A DNA stretch of 64,000 nt, taken from positions 62,001 to 126,000 of the forward strand of contig JAXLWL010000008.1 in NCBI GenBank assembly GCA_046328505.1. The letters are read 5' to 3'. Under the pieces are notes generated by a model. That model saw only the letters and a program-made list of their open reading frames with translations. It did no database searches and was not told the DNA's origin. The translations under genes were made by a program, and so were the position numbers. Origin of the DNA: JBDHWG01 sp046328505 (GTDB taxonomy: Bacteria; Chloroflexota; Anaerolineae; Epilineales; JAHCIE01). Shown here in pieces: positions 1 to 8,535 of the stretch. The stretch's first letter is position 1. The number at the start of each line of letters is the position of its first letter.

Positions 1-1
1 G

Positions 2-337
2 GACAGCGGCTCCGTCGCCAGCCCGAACCGCGAGACCGAGGCGATGCGCGACGGCTCCGACGCCATCGCCGATTGGCCGCTGTTGAACGCTCTGGTCAAC
101 GCCGTCGGTGGGGCAACGTGGGTGAGCATTCACCACGGCGGAGGCGTGGGCATCGGCTATAGCATCCACGCCGGCCAGGTCATCGTCGCTGACGGGACGC
201 CGGAGGCGGCGCGCCGGCTGGAGCGCGTCCTGACGACGGACCCGGGCATGGGTGTCGTCCGCCACGCCGACGCGGGCTATCCAGAAGCTATCCAGTTCGC
301 CAAGGCCCAGGGCATCCAGATTCCGATGCTGGAGTAA
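2..337 (+). CDS. hutU: urocanate hydratase (urocanase), C-terminal part
   Basis: The reading frame is open from the window edge, so the 5' end lies outside. The visible ~111 residues are the C-terminal part of urocanase, which hydrates urocanate to 4-imidazolone-5-propionate using tightly bound NAD+ in histidine degradation. Motifs seen are SGSVASPNRETEAMRDGS near the start and the glycine-rich stretch WVSIHHGGGVGIGYS, both characteristic of the family. hutI begins 3 bases after the stop, so the two are co-transcribed and probably translationally coupled. The gene order hutU-hutI-hutH supports the call. Confidence 0.95.
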   Translation, partial: DSGSVASPNRETEAMRDGSDAIADWPLLNALVNAVGGATWVSIHHGGGVGIGYSIHAGQVIVADGTPEAARRLERVLTTDPGMGVVRHADAGYPEAIQFAKAQGIQIPMLE

Positions 338-340
338 GCT

Positions 341-1615
341 ATGGACGTTGATCTGCTGATTCACTCGGCGGCACAACTTGTGACGTGTGCTACGCCTGAC
401 GGCAAGCCGCGGCGCGGTGCGGCGATGCGCGACGTCGGCATCGTTGTGGACGGCGCGGTCGCCGTCGCCGATGGCGCGATTGTGGCGGTCGGCAAGACAG
501 ACGACGTGCTGGCAGTCGCGAAGCCGCGCCGGTCCATCGACGCGAGCGGCCACGTGGTTTGCCCAGGCTTCGTGGACGCCCACACGCACGTCGTCTATGC
601 CGGCAACCGGATCGCCGAGTTCGAGATGCGGCTGGCCGGCGCTACCTACCTGGACATCATGGCGGCCGGCGGTGGCATCGTGGATACTATGCGCGCGACG
701 CGGGAGGCCTCCCTGGTGGAGATCGCCACCCAGAGTCAGGCGCGCCTGGACACGATGCTATCCCTGGGCACGACGACCGCTGAGGTCAAGACGGGCTACG
801 GCCTGGACACCCCGACGGAGCTGAAGCTCTTGCAGGCTATCGCGCAGCTCGATCTCACCCAGCACGTCGATCTCGTCCCGACGTTCCTCGGGGCGCACGC
901 GCTGCCGCCTGAGTATCGCGGCCGGGGCGACGACTACGTCACGCTCGTGAACTCCGAAATGCTGCCCATTGTGGCCGCCTGGTACAAGTCATCTCACTTT
1001 CCCGCCGAGGACACGCCGTGCTTCGTGGACGTGTTCTGCGAGCGCAACGCGTTCGATGTGGCGCAGTCGCGGCGCGTCCTCGAGACGGGGAAGGCGCTGG
1101 GCATGGACGTCAAGGCGCACGTGGACGAGTTCGTGTCCCTCGGCGGACTGCCGATGGCGGTCGACCTGGGGGCGGCATCGGTGGACCACCTGGACGCGAC
1201 AACGCCGGACGACATGGCGCGCCTGGCCGCCTCCGATACCGTCGGCGTCGTGCTGCCCGCCGTGAACTTCAACCTGGGCAGCGTCGACTACGCCGACGCG
1301 CGTACCCTGGTGGACGCCGGCGCGGCCATCGCTCTCGCCACGGACATCAACCCCGGCTCCGCCCCGTGCCCGTCTATGCCGCTCGTCATGGCGATCGCGT
1401 GCCGCTACCAGCGGCTCCTGCCGTCGGAGGCGCTCGTCGCCGGGACCCTCAACGCCGCCCACGCTATCGGCGTCGGAGGGCGGGTCGGCTCCATCGAGGT
1501 CGGCAAGCAGGCCGATCTCCTGATCGTCGACGCCCCCGACTACCGCTACCTGGCCTATGAGTTCGGGGGCAACCTTGTCGGCCGCGTCATCAAGTACGGA
1601 AACATTGTGAGGTGA
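341..1615 (+). CDS. hutI: imidazolonepropionase
   Basis: A 424-residue amidohydrolase that opens the ring of 4-imidazolone-5-propionate to N-formimino-L-glutamate, the third step of histidine catabolism. The metal-binding HxH is in DAHTHVVYAG, further ligands are in KAHVDEF and DHLD, and the late acidic ligand is in ATDINPGSAP. Length matches the family. It sits 3 bases after hutU and 3 bases before hutH, so it is the middle gene of a tight operon. Start at ATG 341 gives the expected N-terminus. A long open frame on the opposite strand is a high-GC shadow. Confidence 0.97.
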   Translation: MDVDLLIHSAAQLVTCATPDGKPRRGAAMRDVGIVVDGAVAVADGAIVAVGKTDDVLAVAKPRRSIDASGHVVCPGFVDAHTHVVYAGNRIAEFEMRLAGATYLDIMAAGGGIVDTMRATREASLVEIATQSQARLDTMLSLGTTTAEVKTGYGLDTPTELKLLQAIAQLDLTQHVDLVPTFLGAHALPPEYRGRGDDYVTLVNSEMLPIVAAWYKSSHFPAEDTPCFVDVFCERNAFDVAQSRRVLETGKALGMDVKAHVDEFVSLGGLPMAVDLGAASVDHLDATTPDDMARLAASDTVGVVLPAVNFNLGSVDYADARTLVDAGAAIALATDINPGSAPCPSMPLVMAIACRYQRLLPSEALVAGTLNAAHAIGVGGRVGSIEVGKQADLLIVDAPDYRYLAYEFGGNLVGRVIKYGNIVR

Positions 1616-1618
1616 GGC

Positions 1619-3193
1619 ATGGGGATTGAGACTGCGGCACTTGCCCTGGACGGCGCGTCCCTGGTGCTAGAGGACGTGCTGACCGTCGCGTACGGCCCGC
1701 CCGGCGTTCCCCGCGTGACTCTGACCGCTGACGCTCTGGCCTTGGTGCAGCGGGCCGCGGACGCCGTCCAGCGCCTCCTCGGCGACGGCGTCGTGGCCTA
1801 TGGCATCACGACGGGCTTCGGCGCCTTCAAGAACCGCATCATCCCCAGCGACCAGGTGCGCCATCTCCAGCGCAACATCCTCGTCAGCCACGCCGTCGGT
1901 GTGGGCGACCCGTACGATATCCCGACGACCCGCGCCATCATGCTCATCCGCGCCAACACCCTGGCGCGCGGCCACTCCGGCATCCAGCCGGCGACCCTCG
2001 AACTCCTGCTCGGCATGCTCAACGCGGGGGTGCACCCGGTCATTCCGCGCAAAGGCTCCCTCGGCGCGAGCGGCGACCTGGCCCCGCTCGCTCACATGGC
2101 GCTGCCCCTCATCGGCGAGGGCGAGGCCGAGTACCGGGGCGAGGTTCTACCGGGGGCGGAGGCGCTCCGTCGGGCAGGGCTGGCGCCGGTGACGCTGGAG
2201 GCGAAGGAGGGCCTTGCTCTCACCAATGGCACCGCTGTGATGTGCGCCCTGGGCGTCCTGGGAACGACGCGCGCCGAATGCCTCAGCCAGGTGGCCGACA
2301 TCGCGGGCTGCCTCAGCCTCGAAGCGCTCCACGGCACGCCGCTGGCCTTCGACGACCGCATCCACCGCCTGCGCCCCTTCCCGCGACAGCAGGAGTGCGC
2401 CGCGTACCTGCGCACCCTCCTGGACGGCAGCGAGCTTGTGCGCGGCTACGACCCGACCAACGTCCAGGACGCCTACACCCTGCGCTGCATTCCGCAGGTC
2501 CACGGCGCGGCCCGCGACGCCATCGCTTACGCTCGCTGGGCGTTCGCCATCGAGCTGAACGCCGTGACCGATAACCCGCTGCTGTTCATCGACGACGACA
2601 CGGGCGAGATCACGGTCCTGTCGGGCGGCAACTTCCACGGCGAGCCGCTGGCGATTGCGATGGACTACCTGGGTCTGGCCGTCGCCGAGCTGGGCAATAT
2701 CTCGGAGCGGCGCATCATGCGCCTCACCGACGAGGCGTCGAACACGCAGACGCTGCCCGCGTTCCTGACGCGCAACGGTGGGCTGAATTCCGGCTTCATG
2801 GTGGTACAGTACACGGCGGCGGCGCTGGCGACGGAGAACAAGGTTCTGGCGCACCCGGCCAGTGTCGACACGATCCCGACCTCGGCGAACGTCGAGGACC
2901 ACGTGAGCATGGGCGTGACGGCGGGGCTGAAGCTGCACGAAATCCTTGACAATGTCGAGCGCATCCTGGCGATCGAGCTGATGGCCGCGGCCCAGGGCTG
3001 CGACTTCCGCCGCCAGGTGATGGGCGCAGACAAGGTCCTTGGGCGCGGGACTCGCGTCGCCTATGAGTTGGTGCGCGCCGAGGTTCCGTTCATCGAGGAA
3101 GACGCGCTGATGTACCCGGCGCTAGAGTGCATCCGCCGTCTCATCGCGGACGGCCGCCTCACCGACGCCGTCAACGCGGCGCTGGGCGGGTGA
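1619..3193 (+). CDS. hutH: histidine ammonia-lyase
   Basis: A 524-residue lyase that removes ammonia from L-histidine to give urocanate, the first step of the pathway. The Ala-Ser-Gly triplet that cyclises to the MIO electrophile is at residues 150-152 (KGSLGASGDLAPLAH), and the catalytic Tyr loop YGITTGFG is at 61-68. The ribosome binding site GAGGTGAGG overlaps the end of hutI. It is the last hut gene seen. A 10-bp-stem hairpin starts 5 bases after the stop. The formiminoglutamate-processing genes (hutG or hutF type) are not in the window. Confidence 0.97.
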   Translation: MGIETAALALDGASLVLEDVLTVAYGPPGVPRVTLTADALALVQRAADAVQRLLGDGVVAYGITTGFGAFKNRIIPSDQVRHLQRNILVSHAVGVGDPYDIPTTRAIMLIRANTLARGHSGIQPATLELLLGMLNAGVHPVIPRKGSLGASGDLAPLAHMALPLIGEGEAEYRGEVLPGAEALRRAGLAPVTLEAKEGLALTNGTAVMCALGVLGTTRAECLSQVADIAGCLSLEALHGTPLAFDDRIHRLRPFPRQQECAAYLRTLLDGSELVRGYDPTNVQDAYTLRCIPQVHGAARDAIAYARWAFAIELNAVTDNPLLFIDDDTGEITVLSGGNFHGEPLAIAMDYLGLAVAELGNISERRIMRLTDEASNTQTLPAFLTRNGGLNSGFMVVQYTAAALATENKVLAHPASVDTIPTSANVEDHVSMGVTAGLKLHEILDNVERILAIELMAAAQGCDFRRQVMGADKVLGRGTRVAYELVRAEVPFIEEDALMYPALECIRRLIADGRLTDAVNAALGG

Positions 3194-3197
3194 CGGC

Positions 3198-3220
3198 GGC
3201 TCAGACTCGAAGTCTGAGCC
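3198..3220 (+). terminator. hairpin just after hutH
   Basis: Perfect inverted repeat GGCTCAGACT / AGTCTGAGCC with a 3-base CGA loop, 5 bases after the hutH stop. There is no T-tract, so it may be a factor-independent terminator variant, an mRNA stabiliser, or simply the first member of the palindrome cluster that fills this intergenic region. Confidence 0.5.
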
Positions 3221-3231
3221 TGAGACGGGAA

Positions 3232-3447
3232 AGCCTGCCGAGGCAGGCTGGGCAGAAAGGGCTGTAGTTCGGATGACATGGACGACATGTAGTGACGACT
3301 TCAGTCGTTCGGCTGCCACCGGAGCGACTGGAAGTCGCCACTACATGCCTATCGCTTCGTGTGTAACGCACTGCCAGCCAGGCGCTTCGAGCGCCTGGTG
3401 GTCGTCGCTTCGATCGACCCCTCGCCCGACGCTGAACCGTCGGGCGA
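3232..3447. repeat. cluster of four further palindromes between hutH and the GST gene
   Basis: The 430-base gap after hutH has no gene but is full of inverted repeats. Stem 3232-3239/3242-3249 is AGCCTGCC/GGCAGGCT. A long imperfect repeat pairs 3286-3307 with 3325-3347 (CATGTAGTG...CAGTCG arms, about 22 bp with one mismatch and one bulge). Stem 3378-3386/3390-3398 is CCAGGCGCT/AGCGCCTGG. Stem 3422-3430/3439-3447 is TCGCCCGAC/GTCGGGCGA. Each has a different stem sequence but the same short-loop design. They look like dispersed palindromic repeats rather than one transcription terminator. Confidence 0.7.
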
Positions 3448-3623
3448 CTGATGCAAGCCCGAGGGGCTGACCTTCGCATGGTTCACCCATCACGACTTTT
3501 GCGGCCAGCTGTTGTTACGCCTCAGCGCGAATTCACACACGACTCGATAGGATTGCGTACCCGACGAATGAGCCTACAATTGGATTCGGTCGAGCAATGG
3601 CCTAAGCACAGGAGAACGAAGGT

Positions 3624-4568
3624 ATGGCCTCTGTGTCGCTGAGCGCGGAGACGCGCGCCGATGGGAGCTTCGTCCGCCAGCAGTACAGCATCCGCGACCG
3701 CATCACCGCCGACGGCTCGTCCGGCTTCCGCGCCGAGCCGGGGCGCTACCACCTCTACGTCTCGCTCGCGTGTCCCTGGGCGCACCGCTCCATCATCGTC
3801 CGCCGCCTGCTCGGCCTGGAGGACGTTATCTCCATGTCGGTGGTGGACCCGATTCGCGACGAGCGCGGCTGGGCATTCGGCGAGGGGCCGGGCTATGGAC
3901 CTGACCCGGTCAACGGCTTCCAGTTCCTGTCCGAGGCGTACCTGCGCACGCGCCCCGACTACACCGGCCGCTACACCGTGCCATGCGTCTGGGACCGCAA
4001 GACAGCGCGGCTGGTCACGAACAACTTCCCCGACATCACGATTGATTTCGAGACGCAGTTCACGGCGTACCAGCGCCCGGACGCGCCCGACTTGTATCCG
4101 GAGCATCTCCGCGATGAGATTGACGCGGTCAACGAATTGGTCTACCGGGATGTGAACAACGGTGTGTATCGGGCGGGCTTCGCGACGAGCCAGGAGGCGT
4201 ACGAGGCGGCGGTGACGGCGTTGTTCGGGCGGCTGGACTGGCTGGAGGAGCGCCTGGCGACGCGGCGCTACCTCGTCGGCGGCCAACTTACCGAGGCCGA
4301 CATCCGCCTGTTCCCGACGCTGGTGCGCTTCGACGCGGTATACGTCGGGCATTTCAAGTGCAACCTGCGGCGGCTGGTGGATTACCCGAACCTGTGGGGC
4401 TACGCCCGCGACCTCTACCAGCGGCCCGGTTTCGGCGACACCGTGAACTTCGACCACATCAAGCGCCACTACTACATGACGCACCCGCAGATCAACCCGA
4501 CGCGCATCGTCCCGCTGGGACCGATTGTCGATTGGACGACGCCCCACAATCGCGATCGTCTCACCTAA
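3624..4568 (+). CDS. glutathione S-transferase, glutathionyl-hydroquinone reductase type
   Basis: A 314-residue cytosolic protein with the Cys50-Pro-Trp-Ala motif (SLACPWAHR), typical of the Xi/Omega GST class (YqjG/ECM4), in which the cysteine reduces glutathionyl-hydroquinones. The N-terminal thioredoxin-like half is followed by an all-helical C-terminal half (GST_C, about residues 165-300, including the TEADIRLFPTLVRFD segment). Length fits the class. Start ATG 3624 follows AGGAGAACGAAGGT. The next gene starts 16 bases later, so the two are probably co-transcribed. In lineages without glutathione the thiol partner may differ; the substrate is not known. Confidence 0.9.
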   Translation: MASVSLSAETRADGSFVRQQYSIRDRITADGSSGFRAEPGRYHLYVSLACPWAHRSIIVRRLLGLEDVISMSVVDPIRDERGWAFGEGPGYGPDPVNGFQFLSEAYLRTRPDYTGRYTVPCVWDRKTARLVTNNFPDITIDFETQFTAYQRPDAPDLYPEHLRDEIDAVNELVYRDVNNGVYRAGFATSQEAYEAAVTALFGRLDWLEERLATRRYLVGGQLTEADIRLFPTLVRFDAVYVGHFKCNLRRLVDYPNLWGYARDLYQRPGFGDTVNFDHIKRHYYMTHPQINPTRIVPLGPIVDWTTPHNRDRLT

Positions 4569-4584
4569 CGTCATCGGAGCCAAA

Positions 4585-5604
4585 ATGTCCACAACCGGAT
4601 TTGCCCTCATCGGCGCGGGCCTGTTCGGCCAGCGCCACGCGCAGGCCTACAGCCGCCATCCCGGCGTCGACTTCGTCGCGGTGTGCGACCTCGACGCCGA
4701 CCGCGCCCGGCGCACCGCCGAGCAGTACGGCGCGCGCCGCTATACTTCGTCCCTGGACGACATCCTGACCGACTCCAACATCACCGCTGTCTCCATCGCC
4801 ACGCCGGACTTTGCCCACCGCGACGTGGCCCTGGCCTGCGCCGCGGCGGGCAAGCACATGCTGGTCGAGAAGCCGCTGGCGACGACGGTCGCGGAGGCGG
4901 AGAGCATCACGCGGGCGGCGCGGAACGCCGGCGTTACCCTCATGGTGGACTTCCACAATCGCGTCAATCCGCCGATCTACAGCGCCCGCGACGCCATTCG
5001 CCGCGGCGACATCGGTACGCCGAGCTACGTCTACGCGCGGCTGAGCAACACGACGGCGGTTCCCCTAAGCATGCTCTCGTGGGCGAGCAAGTCCTCGGCG
5101 CTGTGGTTCCTGTGCAGCCACACCTTCGACCTGGTGCGCTGGCTGCTGGACGACGAGCCGCACAAGGTGTACGCCGTCAAGCGCGAGGGGATACTGCGCG
5201 AGATGGGCGTGGACGCCCCGGACTTTCACGTCGCGACGGTCGAGTTCCGCCGCGGCGCAGTCGCCGTGTTCGAGAACGCCTGGATCCTGCCGCAGACTCA
5301 TTCGACGGTCAAGGACATGAAGATCGAAATCCTGGGTAGCGACGGCGCGCTGTACGTCGACACGTCGCACAACCGCACGCTGGAGATGTACACGGCGGAT
5401 CGGTCCGCCTACCCCGACCTCATGGCGCCGCCGACCGGCGAGCACCTGACCGGCTTCGTCCTGGACAGCATCGCCTACTTCGTGGACGCCGTGACGCAGG
5501 GCGGGCCGGTCATCGCGACGGGGGAGGACGGCATCGCCGTGACACGCGCCATCTGCGCTATCATCGAGTCGGCGGAGAAGGGCGAGCCGGTGTACCTGGA
5601 CTAG
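4585..5604 (+). CDS. Gfo/Idh/MocA family NAD(P)-dependent oxidoreductase
   Basis: A 339-residue predicted sugar or cyclitol dehydrogenase. The N-terminal Rossmann fold has the nucleotide loop GAGLFG at residues 10-15 and an acidic residue at the end of the second strand (CDLD), which favours NAD. The family motif EKPLA is present, and the C-terminal half is the usual alpha/beta substrate domain (about 130-339). ATG 4585 is chosen because CGGAG lies 6-10 bases upstream; an in-frame ATG 20 codons earlier overlaps the preceding gene. It follows the GST by 16 bases. The substrate cannot be read from the sequence. Confidence 0.88.
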   Translation: MSTTGFALIGAGLFGQRHAQAYSRHPGVDFVAVCDLDADRARRTAEQYGARRYTSSLDDILTDSNITAVSIATPDFAHRDVALACAAAGKHMLVEKPLATTVAEAESITRAARNAGVTLMVDFHNRVNPPIYSARDAIRRGDIGTPSYVYARLSNTTAVPLSMLSWASKSSALWFLCSHTFDLVRWLLDDEPHKVYAVKREGILREMGVDAPDFHVATVEFRRGAVAVFENAWILPQTHSTVKDMKIEILGSDGALYVDTSHNRTLEMYTADRSAYPDLMAPPTGEHLTGFVLDSIAYFVDAVTQGGPVIATGEDGIAVTRAICAIIESAEKGEPVYLD

Positions 5605-5641
5605 CGATGCGTCGTGCTAGAGTGTCGTCTGGTTCATGCTC

Positions 5642-5698
5642 GCGCTGGAGAGCCATCTCCAGCGCCTCTAAAAGGCGGTGGAGTTGTCACTCCACCGC
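5642..5698. repeat. two adjacent palindromes
   Basis: Two perfect 10-bp stems with 4-base loops lie side by side: GCGCTGGAGA-GCCA-TCTCCAGCGC (5642-5665) and GCGGTGGAGT-TGTC-ACTCCACCGC (5675-5698). They resemble in architecture the palindromes after hutH. The first may also terminate the preceding oxidoreductase transcript; neither is followed by a T-run. Confidence 0.65.
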
Positions 5699-5736
5699 GA
5701 GCGGAATAGCGCAATAACGACTCACCGGAGGTGAGT

Positions 5737-6582
5737 ATGTCCGGCACACTGCAAACCAATGAGTTACTGGCTTCGACCGCGCGCTGGACGGCGGCGGTGC
5801 GCGCAGCCGAGACGGCGCGCGGCGATCGACTGTTTGACGATCCCTGGGCGGCGCGGCTGGCCGGGGAGGAGGGCGCCGCGTGGATAGCGCAGCGCTCCCC
5901 TCAGAGCACGCTGGGCATTCTGCTGCGCACGCGCTACTTCGACGATTTCCTGGAGCGCGTCACGGCGGAACATCGCATCCGGCAGGTCGTCATCATGGCG
6001 GCCGGTTTCGACACGCGGGCTTACCGGCTGGCGTGGCCGGAGGGGACACGCTTCTTCGAGCTGGACCAGCCGGAGGTATTGGCGGATAAGCAAGAGGTGC
6101 TAGATGCGGCCGGCGCGCAGCCGACGTGCTCGCGCACGGCGATTGGTGTCGACCTTGCTGAGCCGTGGCACGAGCCGCTGCTACAGGCTGGGTTTGCCGC
6201 CGGGCAGGCCGCGGTGTGGCTGCTCGAGGGCTTCCTGTTCTACATTCCGACCGAGACGCTGACACGGCTGCTCGGCGACGTCGCCGATTTCGCCGCCAAC
6301 GGTAGCTGGCTCGGCTGCGACGTGATCAACAGCGACATGCTCGCGTCACCGCTGACTCACGCCTGGGTAGAGATGCAGGCGAAGGCCGGCGCGCCGTGGA
6401 TAGGGATACTGGATGATCCGGTGGGATTCCTGGGCAGTCGAGGGTGGAGTGTTACCCTGACGCAAGCGGGGCAGCCGGACGCGAACTACGGCCGCTGGAC
6501 ATTCCCGGTGATTCCGACGACTATGCCCAACATGCCGCACAATTGGTTCGTGACGGCGGAGAAAGAGGCCCTTAGCCCTTGA
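5737..6582 (+). CDS. class I SAM-dependent methyltransferase, LCM/TIGR00027 type
   Basis: A 281-residue protein of the leucine carboxyl methyltransferase-like family (PF04072). Seen are the N-terminal STARWTAAVRAAET segment, the FDDPWAARLAG motif, the SAM loop VIMAAGFDTRAYRL and the acidic FELDQPEVL motif that follows. These proteins are often O-methyltransferases of secondary metabolites, but the substrate is unknown. ATG 5737 has GGAGG 5 bases upstream; a GTG two codons earlier overlaps that site. Its 3' end overlaps the convergent permease gene by 11 bases. A second family member lies at 53.9 kb. Confidence 0.88.
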   Translation: MSGTLQTNELLASTARWTAAVRAAETARGDRLFDDPWAARLAGEEGAAWIAQRSPQSTLGILLRTRYFDDFLERVTAEHRIRQVVIMAAGFDTRAYRLAWPEGTRFFELDQPEVLADKQEVLDAAGAQPTCSRTAIGVDLAEPWHEPLLQAGFAAGQAAVWLLEGFLFYIPTETLTRLLGDVADFAANGSWLGCDVINSDMLASPLTHAWVEMQAKAGAPWIGILDDPVGFLGSRGWSVTLTQAGQPDANYGRWTFPVIPTTMPNMPHNWFVTAEKEALSP

Positions 6583-7456
6583 GCGCGCCCATGCGGACGC
6601 CTTCGAGGAAGTATTTCTGGAACAACAGGAAGAACAGAATCATGGGCAGGGCCGCGAGGGCTGCGCCCGCGAAGATGATGCCCCAGTCCGTCATGAACTC
6701 ACCCTGGAGGTTGGCGACGCCGACCGTCAGGGTGTAATTTTGCGGCCGGGTGAGGGCGATGAGGGGCCAGAGGAACTCGTTCCAGCTGCGCACGAACGAG
6801 AAGATGGCCAGCGCGGCGATGGCGGGCTTGCACAGCGGCAGGATGATGTTCCAGAACACGCCCAGTTCGCTGGCGCCGTCGATGCGCGCCGCGTCCTCCA
6901 ACTCGGACGGTAGCGTCTGAATGTACTGGCGCATGAGGAAGATGCCGAAGACCGTGGCGGTGCCGGGCAGAATGATGGCCCACGGGGTATCAATCAGACC
7001 GATCTGCCGCGTCACGATGTAGAGCGGGATGAGCGTGACCTGGATGGGAATCATCAGGGTGCAAAGCAGGAGCCAGAACAAAAGGTTGCGGCCGGGGAAG
7101 TGGCGCTTGGCGAAGGCGTAGCCGGCCATGGTGTCGAAAATGACGTGCCAGAGGGTGACGGCGAAGGCAATGAACAGGCTGTTGAACATCCAGTTCATGT
7201 AGAACTTCGTCCCGCCTAGCAGGCGCTCAACGTTGTCCAGCCGGAAGGCGGGGATGAGGGTGGGCGTAAGGGGTGGCGTGGCCGTGATGGGCGTCAAGGC
7301 GTTGACGAACAGCCAGTACATCGGGAACAGCGCGATGATAGCCGTGGCGACGAGAATTACCCAGACAAAGTAGCGGCTCGGCCCGCGCCGGATCTTTGTC
7401 CGTACGGCTGCCTTCGCGACGGGTTTTGTGTCTGTGGAGGTTGAGACGGTTTCCAT
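6572..7456 (-). CDS. sugar ABC transporter permease, MalG type
   Basis: A 294-residue inner-membrane permease with about six transmembrane helices, the first near residues 25-45. The EAA loop that docks the ATPase is seen in EDAARIDGASELGVFWNIILP. It ends with the MalG-like tail FLEGVRMGALKG. ATG 7456 is chosen; an upstream in-frame TTG at 7489 would overlap the previous gene by 11 bases and add 11 residues. It is the third gene of an operon with the MalF-type permease and the binding protein. No ATPase (MsmX-like) is encoded nearby, so a shared ATPase elsewhere is likely. Confidence 0.93.
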   Translation of the reverse strand: METVSTSTDTKPVAKAAVRTKIRRGPSRYFVWVILVATAIIALFPMYWLFVNALTPITATPPLTPTLIPAFRLDNVERLLGGTKFYMNWMFNSLFIAFAVTLWHVIFDTMAGYAFAKRHFPGRNLLFWLLLCTLMIPIQVTLIPLYIVTRQIGLIDTPWAIILPGTATVFGIFLMRQYIQTLPSELEDAARIDGASELGVFWNIILPLCKPAIAALAIFSFVRSWNEFLWPLIALTRPQNYTLTVGVANLQGEFMTDWGIIFAGAALAALPMILFFLLFQKYFLEGVRMGALKG

Positions 7457-7478
7457 GATCGACTCGCTCGCGCCTGCC

Positions 7479-8366
7479 TTAGTACTCAACGTCGCTGCGC
7501 AGGAAGCGGAACTGCAGCAGGGCCAGCGTCGCCACCATGATGAATAGGACGAATGCCTGCGCCGACGCCACGCCGAAGTTCAGGTCCTTGAAGCCGTTGT
7601 TATATATCTGAGTCACGATGGTCTGCGTGCTGTTGCCGACACCACTCGGTACCATGATGTAGATGCGCTCGAACACTTCGAAGCTGGCGATGGTGTAGAT
7701 GACGACCAGGTACAGCGTCGTAGACTTGAGCAGCGGCACGGTGATTCGCCACCACTTCTGAATGCCGTTGGCCCCGTCCAGGTCCGCCGCTTCGTAGAAC
7801 TCCTGCGGAATGCCGCCCATCGCCGCGCTGTACAGGACGACGGCGGTGGCCGGGATGGTCAGGATGGCGGAGAGGGTGACGCTGCCCAGGGCGATGCTCG
7901 GATCGGACAGCCAGCGCACCGGCGGCAGCCCCAGTAGGCGCAGCAGGTAGTTGGCGAAGCCCCATTGCGCGTTGAAGATGTATGCCCAGGTCATGCCGAT
8001 GATGAGGGCGCTCGTGACGGCGGGCAGGTAGTACGCGGCGCGGAAGAATGTGCGCAGCTTGTTGCCGAGGGGCTGGATCAGGCTCGCCAGGATGAGGCCG
8101 ATCAGGACGTTGAAGGTGACGGTGAAGACGGTGTAAATGAGGGTGTTGAGGATGGACGTGACGAAAATGTGGTTGAGCTGTGTGAAGGCATCGACGTAGT
8201 TCTTGTAGAAGGGGTCCACCCAGGTTCCGCCACGCACCAGGCTATACCGCTGGAACGAAATGACGAAGGCCCAGACCACCGGGATGAGCGCGAATATGAC
8301 GAACGTGAGGAAGCTAGGCGCGATGAACACGTAGCTCCACCCGTACTTCTGCCAGAACTTCCGCAT
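7479..8366 (-). CDS. sugar ABC transporter permease, MalF/UgpA type
   Basis: A 295-residue membrane protein with about six transmembrane helices, beginning with a helix at residues 11-35 (YVFIAPSFLTFVIFALIPVV). The permease signature is seen in EFYEAADLDGANGIQKWWRITVPLL. It pairs with the MalG-type permease just downstream to form the membrane channel of a carbohydrate importer. The binding protein gene lies 169 bases upstream, separated by a MITE-like repeat, so transcription must read through that repeat or start again after it. Confidence 0.93.
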   Translation of the reverse strand: MRKFWQKYGWSYVFIAPSFLTFVIFALIPVVWAFVISFQRYSLVRGGTWVDPFYKNYVDAFTQLNHIFVTSILNTLIYTVFTVTFNVLIGLILASLIQPLGNKLRTFFRAAYYLPAVTSALIIGMTWAYIFNAQWGFANYLLRLLGLPPVRWLSDPSIALGSVTLSAILTIPATAVVLYSAAMGGIPQEFYEAADLDGANGIQKWWRITVPLLKSTTLYLVVIYTIASFEVFERIYIMVPSGVGNSTQTIVTQIYNNGFKDLNFGVASAQAFVLFIMVATLALLQFRFLRSDVEY

Positions 8367-8413
8367 AGACCCTCAGCTTCTCACGCCGTGCTTCCCGCAA
8401 TGACCCGTTACCC

Positions 8414-8522
8414 GTCATTGCGAGCGTAGCGAAGCAATCCCTCGCCCTTGCGACAGCCACTCTATCTATGGATTGGCCTGTTGTCGCCCAGCGAGAGATT
8501 GCTTCGTCCTCCTCGCAATGAC
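8414..8522. repeat. MITE-like inverted repeat (GTCATTGCGAG family)
   Basis: Left arm 8414-8445 and right arm 8491-8522 are 32-base inverted repeats with about 26-27 matching positions, both starting GTCATTGCGAG at the outer edge. The centre is 45 bases. This is the architecture of small non-autonomous palindromic elements that are common between genes in many bacteria. It sits inside the ABC transporter operon between the binding protein and permease genes, where the hairpin could lower downstream expression relative to the binding protein. Related, decayed sequence occurs at 13.5-13.7 kb. Confidence 0.75.
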
Positions 8523-8535
8523 CCCACAAGCCTCG

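Noticed and set aside
3522..4610. A 362-codon minus-strand open frame opposite the GST gene
   Set aside because: Val/Arg-rich antisense shadow of the CPWA-motif GST; no motifs of its own.
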